DNA of 64,000 bases, from positions 15,294,980 to 15,358,979 of the forward strand of contig NW_025336480.1 of NCBI RefSeq assembly GCF_004798865.1. The letters are read 5' to 3'. The position numbers were made by a program, and so were the translations under genes. This stretch comes from Varanus komodoensis (taxonomy: Eukaryota; Chordata; Lepidosauria; Squamata; Varanidae). The notes below the pieces were generated by a model that was not told the origin of the DNA, searched no databases, and saw only the letters and a program-made list of their open reading frames with translations. Shown one piece after another: positions 36,041-48,139 of the stretch; position 1 is the stretch's first letter; the number at the start of each line of letters is the position of its first letter.

Positions 36041-36766
36041 TTGTAAGGACCAGGTAGGGTCTCAGCTTGAAAATGACATAGAACATTTCACTTCTTGGTG
36101 AAACCATTGTCTCATTTTCAGATATTTGCTTATCCCCTGCCCCAGGTTTTTTCTACTCCTTAAGCTTCTCGCCTGCATATGGACCATTTTCCTGTTCAGT
36201 CTTCCACACCTCAAACAGCCTTTCCTTTCATTGCTAAGACCCACATCTATGCTGTGGTACTTTTCTAATGCAGTCATCTCCTTGCAAATGCAATCTCAGT
36301 GTGCATTAAGTGGTTGAATTATAGAGTTCAGAACATTACACTGTACTTTAGCTCAGATTTTAAGAACTGAAAAGGAAATAGGGCATTAAAAACTTTGTAT
36401 GAGACATTCAGATAGGCTTGCCATTTATATGTTGTTGCTTCTGGAACTAGTTCAGCATAAAGTTTGAGCCCTCACTTCTTGAAAATGTGGGAAGCAGTGA
36501 CCTTGACTTTCAGGTACTTGAGTGTCTCTTTGCTTCTGTAAAGCAAGCTTAACTTGCTTCACCAAAATGACGAACTACTGTAAGTGCTTTAGGGGGTGAC
36601 AGTAAAAATAGCAGGTGTTTCAGACTTTCTGTCTTGATAAGTTAAAACAATGCAAATAAGCTTTTAAGTCTACCAGTTTTTAGCTTATTTGCTACAATTC
36701 CTTTTCCTAAAATAGGAACGTTAGTCTAACTGGATTTTCTCTTCTTTTTCTTAATCTGTTTTGCAG

Positions 36767-36895
36767 CTCTCCTAGTGGTCAGCCATATGTGGCTTCCAAT
36801 GTGGATTTGACTGGGAGTACTGCAAATCTGATGGCAGGGGGTGCAAAATCCACAGCAGCGTGAAATTTCCTTATTTTCCTGGCGCACTTTTACCG
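36767..36895 (+). other. Exon-like segment in CNOT6 intron 1 (possible alternative 5' UTR exon)
   Basis: It is 129 bases and is preceded by a long pyrimidine tract (TTTTCTCTTCTTTTTCTTAA then TCTGTTTTGCAG) and followed by CCG|GTAAAT. The segment is richer in GC than its flanks and is not part of any repeat I recognise. It holds three ATGs, none leading into the CNOT6 frame. It could be an alternative leader exon, a decoy (cryptic) exon or chance. CNOT6 orthologues are usually drawn with one non-coding exon. Confidence 0.3.
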
Positions 36896-38149
36896 GTAAA
36901 TATCCTGTGAATTTGGAAACCTTAATGTAGTCAACTGATAGGGAATTAGATTTCAAGGGAAAAAGTCTTGTTGGTTTCAGGTCATGCATCAAACAATTGT
37001 TCATGAATGTACAGTAGCCTCTGAGAAGCTAGGCTTGCAGATGTTAAAAAACCCCTAAAACTGATGAATATGCACATATTCAGACATTCTTCTTTTTTAT
37101 TTGATTCAAATACAAGTGAAAATGTAATTATGCAAAATATACATAAAAGCATTAGTTCTGGACTAAGTATTTTAATTTACAGGCTCTCCAATGTTAGTGT
37201 CATATACAGAATGAGATCTTGTTTTTAAGGGGAGCTAGTGCATTACTTTTGTATTGTTAGGGCTTATAGAAGCAAACAGACAATAAGTGCTTTACAGTGG
37301 CACGTAGGAACCACATGCATGGAAAGTTAAATGTAGCCAAGCATTTAGTCTTTCAGTCAGCTGACTTCTGTTGTTTAGGGTTTGTGATAGCCTGCTGCTG
37401 AACAGGAAATACTGATGGGTGGGATGAGTTTTGTGATTTGAACGTAAAACTGAATATCTTGTGTGCCCATCTCTATCCTCGACATATGGAGATTTTTTTT
37501 TCATATTGTTAGTATATACTTTGGAATTTGTTAAATCATTCTTATGCCCTTAATACTGTTGGTTGTAATGTGACTGGGACTTGAGATTTGAGGTGTCTCA
37601 CCTGTAGGGTTAAGCAAGATGACACCTGTAGACACCTCCAAGGGTACCGCAACAAAGCCAATCATTCCCTGCCTCTTCCCATTTGTTAAGTATAAAAACG
37701 TCAGGGCAGTTCTATCTCATCCTTTCTTGCTATTTCTATCCTACCATCCTTAGATCACTGTTTTTCCCTCACTTAGTTTCTAGCTTTGCCCCTTGCCTTG
37801 CTGTTTCCCCACTCTTCCCAACCTATAGCATTGGTGTTTCTTTCCCAGTTCCTTCCACCTCTTTAGCTTACTTCTGTCTAGCTATACCCCCATGGCAGCC
37901 ATTGTGTGACTAACAGGATTTTCTGTGGAGTCATTTTGTGGGAGTGTTCACAGTAGTTTTTCAAATTTTTAAATATTTTTACAGGTCCAAAAGGTTGGAG
38001 ACGCCTGTCCTGCTTAAATCTGCTAGTGAGCTCCTAAAATCTAGTGATATGTGATTTCTTCTCTTTTATTTATTTGTTCTTTTATATTCTTTATTCAGTT
38101 TTAATTGTCTTTGCTGTGCAATTGCTTTTAATTTAATTGCATTTTTTGC

Positions 38150-39405
38150 TGAGAAAAAAATGGAAGTTAGACCCTTTTGGATCTCCTGGACATCTTTAGC
38201 TTTCATTACCACTGTCCATGGTATTCTCCTGGGAAGACTGGGAGTTTCAGACTAGATGGGAGTTACGGACACTATTTTACAGTGGTTCTATTCCTAGTTG
38301 AATGGTCATTTCCAGACAGTGGTGCTGAAGAATTGCTGTTTTGTCCCTTGCAATTTTACTAAGAGGCTCTACGGATCTCAGTTTTGTCTGTCATGCTAGC
38401 TACTTGAATCCCGTGGGAAAGATTGTACAGTGAGGTGAGGACTGAGGTGTCATCAAAATGCTGATAATACACAGTACTGTCTGGCCTTTTCATTCAGACT
38501 CAGGTGAGTCAGTGGATGCCCTGAGTCTCTGTGTTAGCAGGGGTAATGAACGAGATAGGAGTTAAGGAACTGAAGCTCAGTCTAGACAAGATGGAAGTAC
38601 TGTTGGCAGGTGGTTAGTCTGATAAGATGGCGGGTGTTCAACGTGTCCTGGAACAGCTCGCACTTCCTCTGAAGGTTCAGTTTTGTCGCTTGGACATGTT
38701 CCTGGTTCCACTGTTGCCACTGGAGGCCCAGGTGGTCTTGGTGTCCACAAGCATGTTTTTCCCTCCAGCTTAGAATGATATATACCAGCTGTGACTGCAT
38801 CTGGATAGAGGTAACCTGATGGCATTTCTCCATGTTCTGGTAACTTGCTATCTAAATTGCTGCAATGTGTTGTAAGTGAGACTGCCTTTGAAGACTGCTT
38901 GGAAACTTCAGTTAATTTGAAACTGCTGCTAGGTTACTAACTGGGTCTGCTTTATAGGATCATGTGACAGTGGTGCTTTTGTCAGCTGCACTAGCTTTCA
39001 ACCCATTTTCAAAGCCAATTCAAAATGTTGCTGTTGACCTTTAAAGCCCTAAACAGCTTAGATCATCTTTGGAGGCTCTCCCTCAAAGAACTCCATGCTA
39101 GGCAGGTAGCTACAAGATAAAGATTCTTTTCAGTGGTGGCACCCTGGTTGTGGAATGCTCTCTGCAAAGAGGTTCACCTGGCACCTGAGTTGTTACTTTG
39201 GCACCAGGCATTTTAGATACATACTTCTACCTTTTATGTCTGTTTTATCTATTCTTGCACTGATTTTTTGCTATTGTCTTTTATTCTCTTAAATACTGTA
39301 TTGTATTTTACATTTTAATTATTTGTATTTTAGTCTTATTTAGTCTTATTGTTACCCATGCAAAGAACAATAATATATGTATTTTACTATATTATTGTTA
39401 GAATA
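38150..39405 (+). mobile_element. Old L2-like LINE, RT and C-terminal region
   Basis: Landmarks appear in correct order: GAGGTGTCATCAAAATGCTG (the RCHQYADDTQ box, here NADN, near 38447), LKLSLDKMEVLL (about 38567), and LTFKALNSLDH (39040), then SVVAPWLWNALCKEVHLAPE (39135), finishing in an AT-rich tail. The last block aligns residue for residue with the better copy at 18.1 kb (AFSAVAPNLWNALPREVHLA). Multiple stops and frame changes show it is ancient. Confidence 0.7.
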
Positions 39406-39531
39406 TAATAAAATGCATAACATAAATATGGAGCTGATGTGTAATGTCATGCCAGTAGCAGGAGCGGTTTTCTGGCTTGGCACTATGTGGCTGGCAACTT
39501 ATCATGTTTGCTAGAAAACATTAACTCGTAA

Positions 39532-39713
39532 TTCAGTGGTAGAGCTTATGTTTTGCATGCAGAAGATCTCAGATTTGGTCTCTGGCATCTCCAGCTAGAA
39601 TTAGGAAAGACTCTTACCTGGAACCCCGGAAATCAGCTACCAGCCATTGTCAACAGTATTGGGCTAGACGGACCAGTGGTGTAACCTGGCATAATGCTGC
39701 TTCCTGTGTTCCT
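39532..39713 (+). mobile_element. tRNA-derived SINE
   Basis: It begins TTCAGTGGTAGAGCTTATGT (A box), then TTGCATGCAGAAGATCTCAG and a B-box-like GATTTGGTCTC, followed by GGCATCTCCAG, a diverged body and GGGCTAGACGGACCAGTGG... and GCTTCCTGTGTTC. The head resembles a tRNA-Ala-type gene. This matches a SINE family widespread in squamates (...GCATCTGCTTTGCATGCAGAAGGTCCCAGGTTC...). It is too diverged in the B box to be a working tRNA gene. Confidence 0.75.
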
Positions 39714-41159
39714 TTCATATGGATCTTAGACGCTAAGGGACATAATTAAGCAATGACAAACAACTAACTCTGCAGTCATAGTTTACGTAGTGTCTGGATA
39801 TGGTTAAGGGCTGATCAAGTTCTTCATCTGGGTTTCCTGAATAGTACTAGCCAGTGTTGTTTCTAAATCAGACTGTAGTTTTAGAACAACATGCTGAAAT
39901 GATTGCTGTGTAAGTATAGATAGGTGAATAAACAATCAATTTTTATGATATTTCACCATGGAAAAATGAAAGCATTCAAGTAAGATTATTGAGGTTCAAA
40001 AGTTCTCTGGGTGTTTCTGGGCAAGTTTTTTTTTTAAATGATACCATCACTATATTTCCTTCATGGAATTATATGGAGTCTAGTATCTTCCAGTTGTAAC
40101 TTTTCCGTGATTTCCTAAATCTACTTCTTTTACTTAACAGAAAATCTATTAAGGAAGAAAATATGCTATAGCTGTACAATGCCTCCTAATAGGACTAGGA
40201 ACGCTCTGTTTCTTTGCTAGTAACTTAATGATTGAAAGATAAGAGTCAATAAGTTTGCAAAAATGTTTACTCCTTGGTAGCTATTTGTATATGCAAAAGA
40301 ACAACAAGTGTTAAAGGTACTTCTGTGTCAGGAAACAAGTTCTCAGACGTCTGAAGAAAATATTCTGTAATGTAAATATTCAAATCTGTATTGAAGTTGA
40401 AGAGACACTTAGAAGGATTCCTTTTTTATATATCTGAAGAAAGATAAGCAGCCCATGAGGAAGGAATGACTGGTCCCATGATGAATACTTTGTCAGTCAG
40501 AAGAATGGGGATGTGGTGTAGTAGAGAGAGTGGTGGATCCTGTTGATGGCTAACTTCCTATAACCAGATTGTGCATTCGCAATAGTTGTTGAAAACTGCC
40601 CAGTGGGCTAAAACTAGGATGTGCAACACAGTATCTGTGAGTACCAATGTTCCTGTGGGTATCTCACTTGTTGCGTGAGAGGCTTCCTGTCCCATTGGAT
40701 TTTATTTTTTTTAAACTGTTTAAGCTAAAAATAAATAAATTGGAAGTTGGTCTTCTAGCACAGCAAAGTGCTCCCATCCAGTGCCATCTTTGTTTTGATA
40801 AGAGTAGTTTTGGGTTCTAGAATTCAGAAGGAACCTCTGCTTGGTACTGAGGGCCATGGTCAAGTTACTTACCTTTTTGTCTCACCATTTTTGCATTCTG
40901 GAAAATCGGTTTTGTAATAAGCGATGCCCAGAAGAGTAACCATTATGGGATTGATTTATCGAAATGAATTTTAAAAGGTCTGCCCCTCTGTATGGTCTGT
41001 TCATGGTGTGTGAAACACACTTGTATTCTTATATGTTGGAATTATGGATATCTAACCAAATGAACTTTAAATTGAGAATATGTCATCTTAATCATACTTG
41101 CTGGGTACTTTTTAATGTTATCTGAACAAAAATACAACCATCATTTTTTCCCAACATAA

Positions 41160-41335
41160 AAAATGGACCACCTTTCTTCCTCTTTCAAGGAACTGAAGGT
41201 GGCTTGTATAGTCCTCCTCCACTCCAATATATCCTCACAAAAAGGTGGGTTAGGCTGAGAATGAGTACCCAAAGTCAGTCAGTTTGGCACTAGAGTCCTC
41301 AGTCCAGCACGCTAACCACTACGCAACATTGGCCT
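41160..41335 (-). mobile_element. tRNA/CORE-type SINE (antisense)
   Basis: Read on the minus strand: GTTAGCGTGCTGGACTGAGG, 'actctagtgcc', GACTTTGGGTACTCATTCTC, AGCCTAACCCACCTTTTTGT, GAGGA. This is the order of the reptile SINE with 'gttggactagg...ccttgggccagtcac...ctcagcctaacctacctcacagg...gagga'. Confidence 0.65.
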
Positions 41336-41734
41336 TGACAGAATAAGGATAATGTTGCCCTGTTGCCAGCTACCACATAACAGTAAGTCAATTTAATAGC
41401 TATAAATGCTTAATGTTTTGGTATGTAGAGTAGGCTTAAAAGCCAAAAATGAAATCTGCATTTGGATTTCTTTAGCTCCTAGGGCTTTATATTTGGTTTT
41501 CCCTGGGGCTGCAGGAGTGGAAAAATTGAGCTTTATTATTTGGATGTACACATAGTCAGCATTATTCAGGCCATGAAAAAGGGGCATGCAGCCGTTATGT
41601 CATTTTAATGAGTAATACTGTGTTAGTCTTAGTAAGCAAGACCTGCTATAAAGAGGTGCCTAGACTTGGGTTCTATTAGGGCAGCTTTTGTTTCTTGATA
41701 TAATGTTGAGATCTGCAGAAAGGGATATTATTGA

Positions 41735-41768
<34 letters not shown>
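41735..41768. repeat. (TTA)n microsatellite
   Basis: Eleven TTA units in intron 1. Confidence 0.9.
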
Positions 41769-42204
41769 GCTTTAGTAGATATCCTTCCCAGATCACATTG
41801 CTTTTTCTGTAAATGCTAGTGCAGTATTCTAACAGTAAACATATAGACTGATGAGTAAAATCTGTTTCAGAATTATTGTGCATCAAGATTTTGCTACATC
41901 TCAAATTTCTTTGCTTATAGTACTGTGCTGCACAAGCCAAAACCTCATTGAGGCATGAATGACCAACAAGTATTGCAAAATAGTATGTATCTATTCCTGT
42001 GTCCATGAAGCCTCCCCCCAGAGTTACGCCTGTCCCCCCCCCCCTTTGTTCTGACAGGTGTCAACTTGTTTAGAGGACTGTTTCAGGTCAGAGGAAAGGT
42101 CCAGCTAGTATTACATTTCCACAGTGGCCATCTCAGTGTCTATGGGAAGCCCAGAAGTGGAACATGGGAGGGACAGCGTTTTCTTTAATGTGTTCCCCTA
42201 CAAG

Positions 42205-42450
42205 TGGAGCATGCATTTTTAAACATTTTATTATTGCATGCATATCTCACTATTTTTTCCACCAAAAGAATCCAAGGCTGTTTACATGATCTTTCTCCTC
42301 TCCATTTTACCTCACAACCTACCTGTGAGATAGGTTATGCAGAGAATCAATAACTGGCCCAGAGTCACTCAGTACATTTTGTGGTTGAAGGAGGACTAGA
42401 ACCCAGACTTCCTGCATTCAGGTCAACACTCTGACTACTGTGCTCCTATA
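42205..42450 (-). mobile_element. tRNA/CORE-type SINE (antisense), near full length
   Basis: The minus strand reads AGTAGTCAGAGTGTTGACCT, CTGGGTTCTAGTCC (B box), GACTCTGGGCCAGTTATTGA, CATAACCTATCTCACAGGTA, GGTTGTGAGGTAAAATGGAG and a tail at about 42230. It is the same family as the copies at 41.2 and 56.5 kb, and this one retains all blocks from head to L2-like tail. Confidence 0.75.
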
Positions 42451-42904
42451 GAACCTTCACAACTAGTAGCCTTTGGTAACCTTGTCCTTCATGAATTTTC
42501 TGATAGTGTTTTCGCAGGTCCACTTTCAGTGTTGTGTAAATCTAGACTTGACCTGTAATGATCTTAATTATGAGATAAATTTCCTGTCTGGAATTTTGAC
42601 TGTTGGGGCCAACAATCCTCTTTTTATACTTCTCCAGTACCTGGCGTTCTTTGGATGATGTGTAGACCACAAGTTTCTAAACAGTGTGGAAATACCTTAA
42701 TTCAGGTACAGGAAGTATCTAGAATGAACCAAGTTAGTAACATGTCTTTGTTTTTGTTCTTGTTTTAATCTAAAGTGGGTTTTGCAGATCATTGTTTGCT
42801 AAAGCAAGACTATGAAGGTCTATATAACTTACAGTTGACTTTTAAGGTTAAAGGTTTAACATTTGTGTGTTTTGGAAAGTGTTGAATTTGAAAATTATAT
42901 GGAA

Positions 42905-43135
42905 ACAGGATGGATTTGATTTAAATCAAATGGATTTAAATGCCAGTTTAAATCACTAGTCAGTAAGACTAGATTTAAATCATGGTTCTCTGCTTAATTT
43001 GCATGCATGCAGGCCTTACCTGTAGGTAGAGGAACTTCATTAAAATATTCCCAGACTGGGTCTCTTTTGCGACCTGCTGCCGCTATAGGGTTTCTCCTCC
43101 AGGGAAAGAGTAATATGATAAAGCTCAGACTGTAC
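42905..43135. repeat. Dispersed repeat with GATTTAAATC palindromes
   Basis: Perfect palindromes GATTTAAATC at 42918-42927 and 42972-42981, with two further TTTAAAT cores between them and the phrase ATCACTAGTCAGTAAGACTA. The phrase matches a repeat recurring in reptile genomes that I cannot name with certainty. The right boundary is uncertain. Confidence 0.5.
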
Positions 43136-43507
43136 ACAAAAAGATCCAAAGGCTTACTTGTTTATTTTTTTAAAAAATGCATTATTTTATCCACTCTTTA
43201 TAGAAACTTTTCCTGTATTTTCATACCATATTCTAGTTCAAATTTATCCTGATAAAAGTGCTATATTTGATCACTCCAAGGCATAAAAAAATCTAATTCA
43301 ACTTGATTCTCTGATCACAAAGGTTAATTTGTTCTAGAAAAGTGCAAATGCCTTAAAGTGATCTAATATAGCCTGTTTGTTTATCTTCTATTTAGCAAAT
43401 GAAGCTTGAAAAGTACTCCATGTTATGTTTTTGTCCCAATGCTTGTATTCCGTATATCACAAGTACTTGACTTGAAATATTTGAGGAGGAAAGCTAAGAG
43501 ACACTAA

Positions 43508-43580
43508 AGTTTATTATTTATTTAAAACTTTTATATATCATCCACAACTGAGGTCTCTGGACGGTCTTATAATAAAGTGG
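43508..43580 (-). mobile_element. LINE/SINE 3' tail (antisense)
   Basis: GTTTATTATTTATTTAAAAC then TTTTATATATCATCCACAAC is the antisense 'ggcggcatataaaa...aaataaataa' tail. Nothing further is recognisable. Confidence 0.45.
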
Positions 43581-44916
43581 AGCTCAGCATCCAGTTGCAA
43601 TCCAGTGTCTCTCAGACCTTGGAAGATCATGGCTTTCCTGTGCAGAGCAGAAAGAATACAGAGGCAAAGGTTTCTTCCATGCTTCTCCCAGTCCAAAAGC
43701 ACTTAGGCAGTGGATTTTGGCCCTCAGGGTGTGGAAGGGGAGGCTGAGGTCTCCTCCATTTCCTGCTCCTCCTCTCCACAGTGTGTCCATAAACCATAAC
43801 TGAGGTTCTTGCAACCTAATTCTTAGGTGTTACTTGATTGTAAAGAGTTGTTTTCTGTCATAACATAAAGGGGATTCCTCAGACCATTGCTAAGATGTAT
43901 AAAACAAGTTGTAACAAGCTTTGGATATTTATGTTACATATTTATTATGAGTTGGATAAGGAATTTTGGGTAATGGGCAGGATAGAAATTTGATAAATAA
44001 CTTTCCTATGCACATGACACCTTCATTAAAAGGGTTGTGTGATCACTTAGATTTCAACTATATCTGAAGAATTCTCACCATGGTGAAAACCTTGATTAAA
44101 CAATGCATAGCTTCTTTGTTGCTATAACTCTTGTCACTCAGTATATTTTTATAATCCGTCATGATTTTGGATTGAAGGAGCAAATATGTATAAATAATGT
44201 TTTGGCCAGATGTAAGATGTCAAGGGAATTAACACTGGGAGTGATTACAGATCCTATCCCTGTGTTGTACTCTGTAAAACAATATTCCTTATTCATTCTG
44301 TATGTTTAAACTCAATTTTGAGTCCATTTAAAATTCATCTCATTAAATACTTAGCAAGGATATACTTGACCCCAGTGTCTGATAAGCAAAGTATTTTTTC
44401 CAGATGAAGGAGTGGGAAAGTTTAGCTGTGTTTCAGCACTAAAGCATGGTTGAAACACCAGGTTTTAGAAGCAGTATGCTTCCAAAAGTAAACACAGAAC
44501 CTTGTATAATTGTGCTAAGAAAGTGGCAAGCAGTGTGCATACCCAACACCATTCTTAGAGTTGCTTTTTATGTTGCTCCAGAAGAAGCATGTTACCCAGA
44601 TGTGACTGGCTAGTGAATTGAAGAAAGTAAGGAAAAGGAAAAGTAGGTGCTGACTTGGCCCTGTGGGGAAGAAATCTAAAGCTGGGCCTGAAACCATTTT
44701 GCAGTTTGACACATTTTGCACTACTGTGGACTGTTTTAAGTTCAATGGAAATAATGTTACCTGTTTGAATTCTGAAAACTATCCATGCATTCATCTGTTG
44801 CAGTACTTGTGGGACTATGCTATGCATTTTTGACTTTGTATGAGATGGTGGTAAGCTTGACAAGAAAAGTAAGCAGAGCTTTAACCTATGAAATGTTGTG
44901 ACCAATAGCTAAGTTA

Positions 44917-44917
44917 T

Positions 44918-44962
<45 letters not shown>
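44917..44962. repeat. (TATC)n tetranucleotide microsatellite
   Basis: About eleven uninterrupted TATC units. It is probably polymorphic. Confidence 0.95.
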
Positions 44963-46539
44963 GCATTTCTAATCTCTCTAGCAACTAATGGTCTCTGGGA
45001 AAATTGCAGACAGTTAAAGATTAAAATGTTATGAGCCAGTTTCCAGGTAGACGAGAACAGAAGATGAATGGTTTGTTTAGCAAGCAATGAAGGGAAATTC
45101 CCACCTTCAATTTTTTGTTTTTACATTTGAGCAGCAGAATACTTTGAATTCTAATCTGGCACTTAGTATTGCCCATGTGCCTGGGGAGAAAAGCAAGGGA
45201 AGATAAAATAACATGAATACACATGTGGTTTCCAGAAATAAGTTATAACATTACAAAATCAAGTTATAATTGCTCTTGTAAATAGCATAAATAAACTAAG
45301 AAGTGGTATAAATGCCATTTGGTAGTTTTCAGATGTATTTTAGTTTTTTACCTTTACCTTTTGTAACACATACCAAAATTTTGCTTAACTGTGGGATGGA
45401 GTGAGGAGAAGAAACATGGAATGGGAAATAGTTGGATGAAAATCCTTTTAAGTTAAGTATGTAGAAATGCTGACCCAGATCACTAGCTATATCTTGTGGC
45501 CTATAGGAAGGTTGACATGTCCCTGGTTCTGGGGGATCCTAGACAGACAGTGAAAACAGGAGATTTATTAAACCTTCACCTCTTATGCCTGGGAGGCTGA
45601 TTTTTGGAAGACATTTTGATCTGCATCTAATGGGGTACTAGCACTAATGTAAATTATGTTGTGCTAGCATAAGCAACTGCTAGCTCAATGCCAGTGGTAT
45701 TTGCTGGTGTGACAGCTTTCCTGAAAGAGGTTACTTATACTTCTGCAATGTAATTTATTTTAGCACTAGCACTCAATTGTATATGGCCTCATGTATTGAA
45801 TTCCACTGGTGGAGTAGACTCTGTGCAGAAAAACAAACACATTGGTCATATTCAAACAATCTTGAAACCATGGTTTGGAGGATGAGGAAAAAAAGCAATA
45901 AACTTGGGATCCCATGCTCCTTCCACTTGTTTAATTCCTCGTCATTGTTCATTCCTGCTTCTCTAAAGCAGGAATCTGAAATATGGCCATTCTGTATGTG
46001 GTCTTAATAAGGACTTTGAATTGATAAGGACTGTTTGTTTATTTTTCTTAAGCACTCTTAAGTTATTTGTTTTCCGTGTTATAAATATCCGAAGTACATA
46101 TTATAAAGTTAGTGTATGAAGACTCTTCTGTGACACAGAACATTTTTATTTGCTTTTGCTATGTGGAAATTCCAAGCAAAATGGAAAGGAGCAGGCTAGT
46201 TGATATGGGGAGCTCCTCGATACCATAGTTGAGTATTCTTAGTAGAATTTTATTGTAAAATAATTTTTTATCAGAACAAAGGCAGAAAATTTCTACAGGA
46301 TAGATTTTTATCCAGAAGTTATCAAGACCAGTAACTAGTACAGCAACACAATCAGTGACAGCATGGATGAGACATGTTAGAACTTCACTTGTTTGGAAAC
46401 AATTGTGATCATTGCATTAATCAAAAAATGGTATGTTACAACATTCTAGCCTAAAATAAAGTGCCTCTTTTTAGGGTTTGTCTTGATAACAAGATGGTTA
46501 TGTTTCTTTGGACAACATGTTTCATTATTTTTGACAGGA

Positions 46540-46651
46540 ATGCCCAAAGAAAAGTACGATCCACCTGATCCACGGAGGATGTACACAATTATGTCCTCGG
46601 AGGAAGCAGCCAATGGGAAAAAATCACACTGGGCAGAGTTGGAAATAAGTG
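46540..46651 (+). CDS. CNOT6: CNOT6 coding exon 1 (residues 1-37 plus first base of 38)
   Basis: The acceptor is TTTTTGACAG at 46528-46537. The exon starts GA, then ATG at 46540. It encodes MPKEKYDPPDPRRMYTIMSS then EEAANGKKSHWAELEIS and ends AGTG|GTAAGA, phase 1. This N-terminal stretch precedes the leucine-rich repeats and is nearly invariant in vertebrates. I chose this ATG because the family starts with MPKEKY and the upstream frame holds no in-frame ATG before a stop in exon 1. The intron after it (46652-49541) contains a short cacaaca-type repeat near 46850-47070, a reptile repeat at 48140-48500 and otherwise nothing recognised. Confidence 0.95.
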
Positions 46652-46849
46652 GTAAGAGAAGGAAGACTGGAATAGAGTGGCTAGAAATAGTTAAGGGTTT
46701 AAAAAGTATTTCATATTAAACATAAATAAGCTGGTTTAACAGTTTTTATTACTTTCAGCATCTCAACTAAATTCTTCACCCTGTGACCTGCTTCTTACAT
46801 AATGACAAGCCAGCTATTAAAAATGAGTGCTACCTGCAGCATGCTCACC

Positions 46850-47070
46850 TCTTTCACTTTAGTGCACAACCCACAATTGGGTCCTTCATAGGTTGTGAGG
46901 CATGATGTGCAAATTTGGACCACTGGGTGGTTTAGGGGCAAAACAACCTGACAGTTAACCCAGCCACAGATTATTATGGGTTAATGGCTACGTTGTTTAA
47001 CCACTAAAGAAATCAGAGGTCTGGATTCACACAACATGTTGCACAATCTACAAAGGAGCTGTTCGTGGAT
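46850..47070. repeat. Short inverted-repeat-like element (cacaaca type)
   Basis: It has GTGCACAACCCACAATTGGG, GGCAAAACAACCTGACAGTT then AACCCAGCC, and GGATTCACACAACATGTTGC. Similar 'tcacacaaca/ttgtgtgaacccag' themes occur at 26.26 and 53.16 kb. This is a likely degraded MITE, weakly supported. Confidence 0.35.
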
Positions 47071-48139
47071 TATGTGGTAAAGTTGATGATGCAGATGCAC
47101 TGTGACAGTATGCTATTTTATGCATGACAACCCAGTATTTTTAAAACTAGTTAGCTGTCATTATGTCAGAACCAGGTCCATGTCAAACACTGTGTAAAAG
47201 GATTTATCAGTGCCAAACCCCCCCCCCACTTTTGAAGTAAAGCATATCTACAACACAGTTGGTCATGCATACTGTATTATTGTACAAACTCTGGGCATGA
47301 TCCAGTCTGCAGTTAATGTAGCACCCATATCTGGAAGATTTTAGTAGACTCCTTTTCTTTCTACTAATCATACACACATATTGGAACCCATGAACTGCAA
47401 AGGGAGTGCACCCAGTATATACATCCAGCCCTACCTCTCTCAGAACATGTGAATTGGAACAAGAGTAAAAAAAATAGCTTGCACTGAGTGGAGGGGTAAG
47501 GTTGAACAGGTATAGAAGAGGTGTGCCTAGGACTCCCATTCACACAAGAGCTCTTAGTACTGCCTCAGTGCATACCTGTGAAAAGACACATGGGGGAAGA
47601 AAGCAAGGCTTTGATGAGTTTATGGGAATCCTCTGCTGGGCTTGCAGTGAAGTGGGAGGTACCTGTTGAATTTCTCAGCAGCAAAAAAAAGCATCTTCTC
47701 ATTTTCTGGAGAAGAACTGTGTTTCTGGAGAGTTCTTTAAGCATTTTTCTGCTTACTGTCTTAGCAAGTGAGTAATCCTTAATTTCACAAATTTCCCTTA
47801 TCTTTAAGCAAAAGGCATGCCAGGTACAGGATTAAAGCTTTTGGATTACACACCTGTGTAAAAGGTATATTTAATTACAGACTATGCTACTTGACCAGTT
47901 CTGATATGTTCTTGCTCAGGAAAGATTTGGATTGGGAAACTGGACATTTGATTTAAATTGATATAGCCTGTATGGAAGGTTTGGGGCTTGAGAAGTGCTT
48001 GGAATTAAAGGAAGTACTGGCTTAGGTCATGTGGGCTGCTTGAATAACCAAGTTGAAGCATCATAGTTTCACTCGATCTCTCCTGGTGCCTGGTATATTT
48101 CTGTAAATGTTTGGCGCGTCATGCATTTCTTTCTTAATG

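Larger units (their letters stand above)
27039..46537 (+). other. CNOT6: CNOT6 intron 1 (19.5 kb)
   Basis: It is bounded by CAG|GTACGG and TTATTTTTGACAG|GA. The proximal 450 bases remain CpG-rich. Beyond that the intron is AT-rich and holds MITEs, LINE and SINE remnants and microsatellites, listed separately. Stretches 27500-30220, 30352-33725, 36896-38150, 39720-41150, 43140-44910 and 44963-46537 show no feature I can name apart from an (AC)n run at 28408-28432. Confidence 0.75.

Noticed and set aside
39532-39605. tRNA-Ala-like gene
   Set aside because: The A-box region is good, but the B box and acceptor are diverged and it continues into a SINE body, so it is the head of a retroposon.
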